Shown: positions 6,707-8,413 of the stretch, piece after piece
How positions within the stretch are numbered: position 1 is the stretch's first letter
Layout of the letters: each line of letters begins with the position of its first letter
NCBI GenBank assembly: GCA_005888425.1
Contig: VAZF01000202.1
Location: 1-8,413, forward strand
DNA: 8,413 nt
DNA from: Alphaproteobacteria bacterium
Lineage (GTDB): Bacteria > Pseudomonadota > Alphaproteobacteria > ATCC43930 > CGMCC-115725
Direction of reading: 5' to 3'
The notes under the pieces: generated by a model
Databases searched by the model: none
What the model was told of the DNA's origin: nothing
What the model saw: only the letters and a program-made list of their open reading frames with translations
Position numbers and translations under genes: made by a program

Positions 6707-7468
6707 GTGGATGCGACCGAAATCGAAGCGACGGCCGCGGCATTCGAGGCCGCCGCCGCGCGCGGCGAGTATTTTCCGCACGACTGGGCCGATCGGCTAA
6801 CGATCGACGACGCCTATCGCATCCTGCTGAGGCGGCTGCGGCTTCGCGGCGTGCAGCGTGTGGGCTGGAAAGTCGGGCTGACCGCGCGCGCGATCCAGGA
6901 GCAGTTCGGCGTGCACGAGCCGGTATTCGGCTGCCTTTTGGCGGACGGCCTCAAGCCGTCGGGGCATGTGTTCAGCCGCGACGAACTGATCGAGCCCGGC
7001 TTTGAGAATGAATTGTGCATCGTGCTCGGCCGCGATGTGCCGCCCGGCGCGGCCCGGGACGAGGTCGCCGCGGCGGTGGCGCGCATTCACCCCGCCTTTG
7101 AGATTATCGAGACGCGCGGCGACCTGACCCGCCAACTGGCCTTGGCGCTTGCCGATAACGCACAGCAGAAGGCGTTTGTGCTCGGCCCGCCGGTCGGTCC
7201 CGAGGCACTGCCGGAGCTGGGCAAGGTCGAGGCGCGCGTCTTAATTAACGGCGCCGAGGTTGGGACCGGCCGCGGCGACGCCGTGCTCGGCCACCCGTTC
7301 AATGCCGTCGTCTGGCTCGCCGCCAAGCTGGCGGAATTCGGCGAAAGGCTGCGGGCCGACGACACCATCATGAGCGGCTCGTTCACGCGGCAATTCCCCT
7401 TAAACCGCGGCGACCGGGTGGAGTGCGCCTTTGCCGGGATCGGCTCGGTCGCAACCAGCGTCACCTGA
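6707..7468 (+). CDS. 2-hydroxyalkadienoate (2-keto-4-pentenoate) hydratase, MhpD-like
   Basis: This is a 253-residue cytoplasmic enzyme of the MhpD/XylJ/HpaH branch of the fumarylacetoacetate hydrolase superfamily. Members add water to 2-hydroxy-2,4-dienoates to give 4-hydroxy-2-oxoacids, typically in aromatic meta-cleavage pathways. Block-by-block similarity to E. coli MhpD is clear: G53-W-K55-V-G-L-T, F-G-C-L-L-A-D80, E100-N-E102-L with H-P-A-F-E132 (matching the three glutamates regarded as metal ligands in the family), A-D-N-A, the G-R-G-x-x-x-L-G-H-P-x-N-A-x-V-W-L-A segment, and a C-terminal G-D-R-x-E-x-x-x-x-G-I-G-S-V-A. All expected acidic residues are present. The GTG start is chosen for its spacing and N-terminal length. 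It lies 16 nt after the ATPase gene, so is likely cotranscribed with the transporter. No ring-cleavage dioxygenase or aldolase is in the window, so the true substrate may be a different enol or oxoacid; a decarboxylase-like role is an alternative within this family. Confidence 0.88.
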   Translation: MDATEIEATAAAFEAAAARGEYFPHDWADRLTIDDAYRILLRRLRLRGVQRVGWKVGLTARAIQEQFGVHEPVFGCLLADGLKPSGHVFSRDELIEPGFENELCIVLGRDVPPGAARDEVAAAVARIHPAFEIIETRGDLTRQLALALADNAQQKAFVLGPPVGPEALPELGKVEARVLINGAEVGTGRGDAVLGHPFNAVVWLAAKLAEFGERLRADDTIMSGSFTRQFPLNRGDRVECAFAGIGSVATSVT

Positions 7469-7646
7469 GAGTCGGCTGGGCCATGCGCTAACATAGAGGC
7501 CGCCGCGCGCCGGAACGGGTTGTCGCACCCCGACGGATGCCATAAACCCAAGGTCGAGATAACAGGCGCGCCGGCTGCAGAGCCAAGGCAAAGCCCCGCG
7601 GGTATCAACGAGGGCGACGGCGCACCGACCAGCGGGAGGAAATGCG
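7469..7646 (+). other. 178-nt intergenic region before the amidohydrolase gene
   Basis: This is the longest non-coding stretch in the window. I see no RNA gene, no stem followed by a T tract, and no long inverted repeat. There is only a very weak stem of GTCG/CGAC (7522-7525 and 7531-7534) and an 8-bp palindrome, GGCGCGCC, around 7566. A TTGTCG at 7520 with CATAAA at 7541 could be read as promoter-like hexamers, but the 15-base spacing and poor fit make this unconvincing. The length of the gap compared with the tight spacing upstream suggests that the amidohydrolase may have its own promoter. Confidence 0.4.
7634..7640 (+). promoter_or_regulatory. Strong Shine-Dalgarno site of the amidohydrolase gene
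   Basis: GGGAGGA lies six bases before the ATG at 7647. A second ATG at 7642 is in another frame and only one base from the site, too close to be used. The 7647 frame gives the protein with clear family motifs. Confidence 0.8.
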
Positions 7647-8413
7647 ATGGCATTCGATCTGCTCATTAAGAACGGGCGCGTGGTCGACGGTTCGGGCGAG
7701 CCGGCGTTCCAGGCCGATGTCGCGGTCAAGGACGGCAGGATCGTCGGGGTCGGCAAATACAGTGGCGCCGCCGCGGAGCGCACGATCGATGCCGAGGGAC
7801 GCGTCGTCGCGCCCGGCTTTATCGATCATCACACTCATTTCGATCCACAGGCCGTATGGGATCCCTATTGCGGCTCCTGGCTGCATAACGGCCACACGAC
7901 GGTCATCGTCGGCCAGTGCGGCCAAGTCATCGCGCCGGTGCGGCCGGGCGACGGCGAATGGTATCTCGAATTTTTCTCCAACGCCGAGCAGATCCCACTG
8001 CCGGTCCTGAAGGCCGGCGTCGACGTGACCTGGGAATCGGTCGGCGACTACCTCAACGCGCTCGGCAAAAAGCGCGGCATCAACGTCGGCACGCTGGTCG
8101 GCCATTCCGGCATCCGCCGCTATGTGATGGGCGAGGCGGCCGCCGAGCGCGAGGCGACACAAGCGGAAATGGCTGCAATGCAGCGCCTGATCCGCGACGC
8201 GATGTATGACGGCGCGCTCGGCTTTTCGACCGCGCCGAAGGATCGCGGCGATCCCGCCGGGGTGCCCGACGACGCAGAGCGCTGGGCGCTCGCCAGCGTG
8301 CTCGGCGAACTCGGCACCGGCGTCTTCCAGGTCGCCGGCGGCGCGCCCGGCGGTACCAAGCAGACGCGCGCGGTCGCCCGCGAACTGGCGGCGCGCACCG
8401 GCCGGCCGTCGAT
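7647..8413 (+). CDS. N-acyl-D-amino-acid deacylase family amidohydrolase (3'-truncated by window edge)
   Basis: These are the first 255 residues of a metal-dependent amidohydrolase of the D-aminoacylase branch, normally around 500 residues or more, so roughly half is present. The family hydrolyses N-acyl-D-amino acids or related amides in the cytoplasm. The N-terminus has the usual small beta-domain opening (F-D-L-L-I-K-N-G-R-V-V-D-G-S-G) and V-A-P-G-F-I-D. The metal-binding H62-T-H64 follows, with D66, then W-D-P-Y, then T-T-V-I-V-G-Q-C91-G. The cysteine matches the bridging metal ligand of D-aminoacylases, although most relatives have G-N-C-G. Further motifs are V-G-H153-S with R-x-Y-V-M-G-E, then G-A-L-G-F-S-T and G-x-G-V-F-Q-V-A. 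The later metal-binding histidines and catalytic Asp lie beyond the edge. No stop occurs in this frame. It stands 178 nt downstream of the hydratase on the same strand. Substrate is unassigned; family is confident. Confidence 0.92.
   Translation, partial: MAFDLLIKNGRVVDGSGEPAFQADVAVKDGRIVGVGKYSGAAAERTIDAEGRVVAPGFIDHHTHFDPQAVWDPYCGSWLHNGHTTVIVGQCGQVIAPVRPGDGEWYLEFFSNAEQIPLPVLKAGVDVTWESVGDYLNALGKKRGINVGTLVGHSGIRRYVMGEAAAEREATQAEMAAMQRLIRDAMYDGALGFSTAPKDRGDPAGVPDDAERWALASVLGELGTGVFQVAGGAPGGTKQTRAVARELAARTGRPS

Noticed and set aside
7241..7248. AT-only palindrome TTAATTAA, including a rare TTA codon, inside the hydratase gene
   Set aside because: It is simply the codons for Leu-Ile-Asn in a conserved stretch, with no surrounding structure. 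A single rare codon is not evidence for transfer or regulation.
7642..8010. Plus-strand frame starting at the ATG at 7642
   Set aside because: The ATG is one base from the Shine-Dalgarno site, and the product is Arg/Ser-rich without motifs. The ATG at 7647 gives a clear amidohydrolase.

Overview
This is a GC-rich window with every supported gene on the plus strand. It looks like an accessory uptake-and-catabolism locus from an alphaproteobacterium, perhaps a Hyphomicrobiales/Bradyrhizobiaceae-type soil bacterium. That placement is inference from base composition, strong third-position G/C preference and the style of the tandem binding proteins; no rRNA or other phylogenetic marker is present.

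Layout. Positions 1-1083 hold the C-terminal 360 residues of a periplasmic solute-binding protein of the peptide/oligopeptide family (family 5, Dpp/Opp type), cut off by the window's left edge. A 152-nt gap follows, containing a strong GC-rich dyad, and then a complete second paralogue at 1236-2780. Next comes a compact set of one inner-membrane permease of DppB type (2819-3739), one of DppC type (3746-4645), a DppD-type ATPase (4661-5680) and a DppF-type ATPase (5680-6690). These make a complete peptide/nickel-type ABC importer. The gaps between SBP2 and the DppF-like gene are 38, 6 and 15 nt, then a 1-nt overlap. A gene for an MhpD-like 2-hydroxyalkadienoate (2-keto-4-pentenoate) hydratase follows 16 nt downstream (6707-7468). 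After a 178-nt gap, an amidohydrolase of the N-acyl-D-amino-acid deacylase (D-aminoacylase) family starts at 7647 and runs off the right edge.

How the genes may work together. The importer, served by at least two related binding proteins, would bring in a peptide-like or amide-containing compound. The amidohydrolase would cleave an N-acyl or amide bond, and the hydratase would add water to an enol/dienoate intermediate. The transporter assignment is firm. The enzyme families are firm, but their exact substrates are not visible from sequence, and the link between transport and the two enzymes rests on neighbourhood alone.

I found no rRNA, tRNA, CRISPR array, insertion sequence, origin or convincing intrinsic terminator. 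The window looks like a normal catabolic ABC-transport operon rather than an unknown system. The points most worth a second look are the diverged tandem binding proteins sharing one translocator, the unusually short signal peptide of the second binding protein, the dyad between the two binding-protein genes, and the coupling of the importer to an MhpD-like hydratase and a D-aminoacylase-like enzyme.
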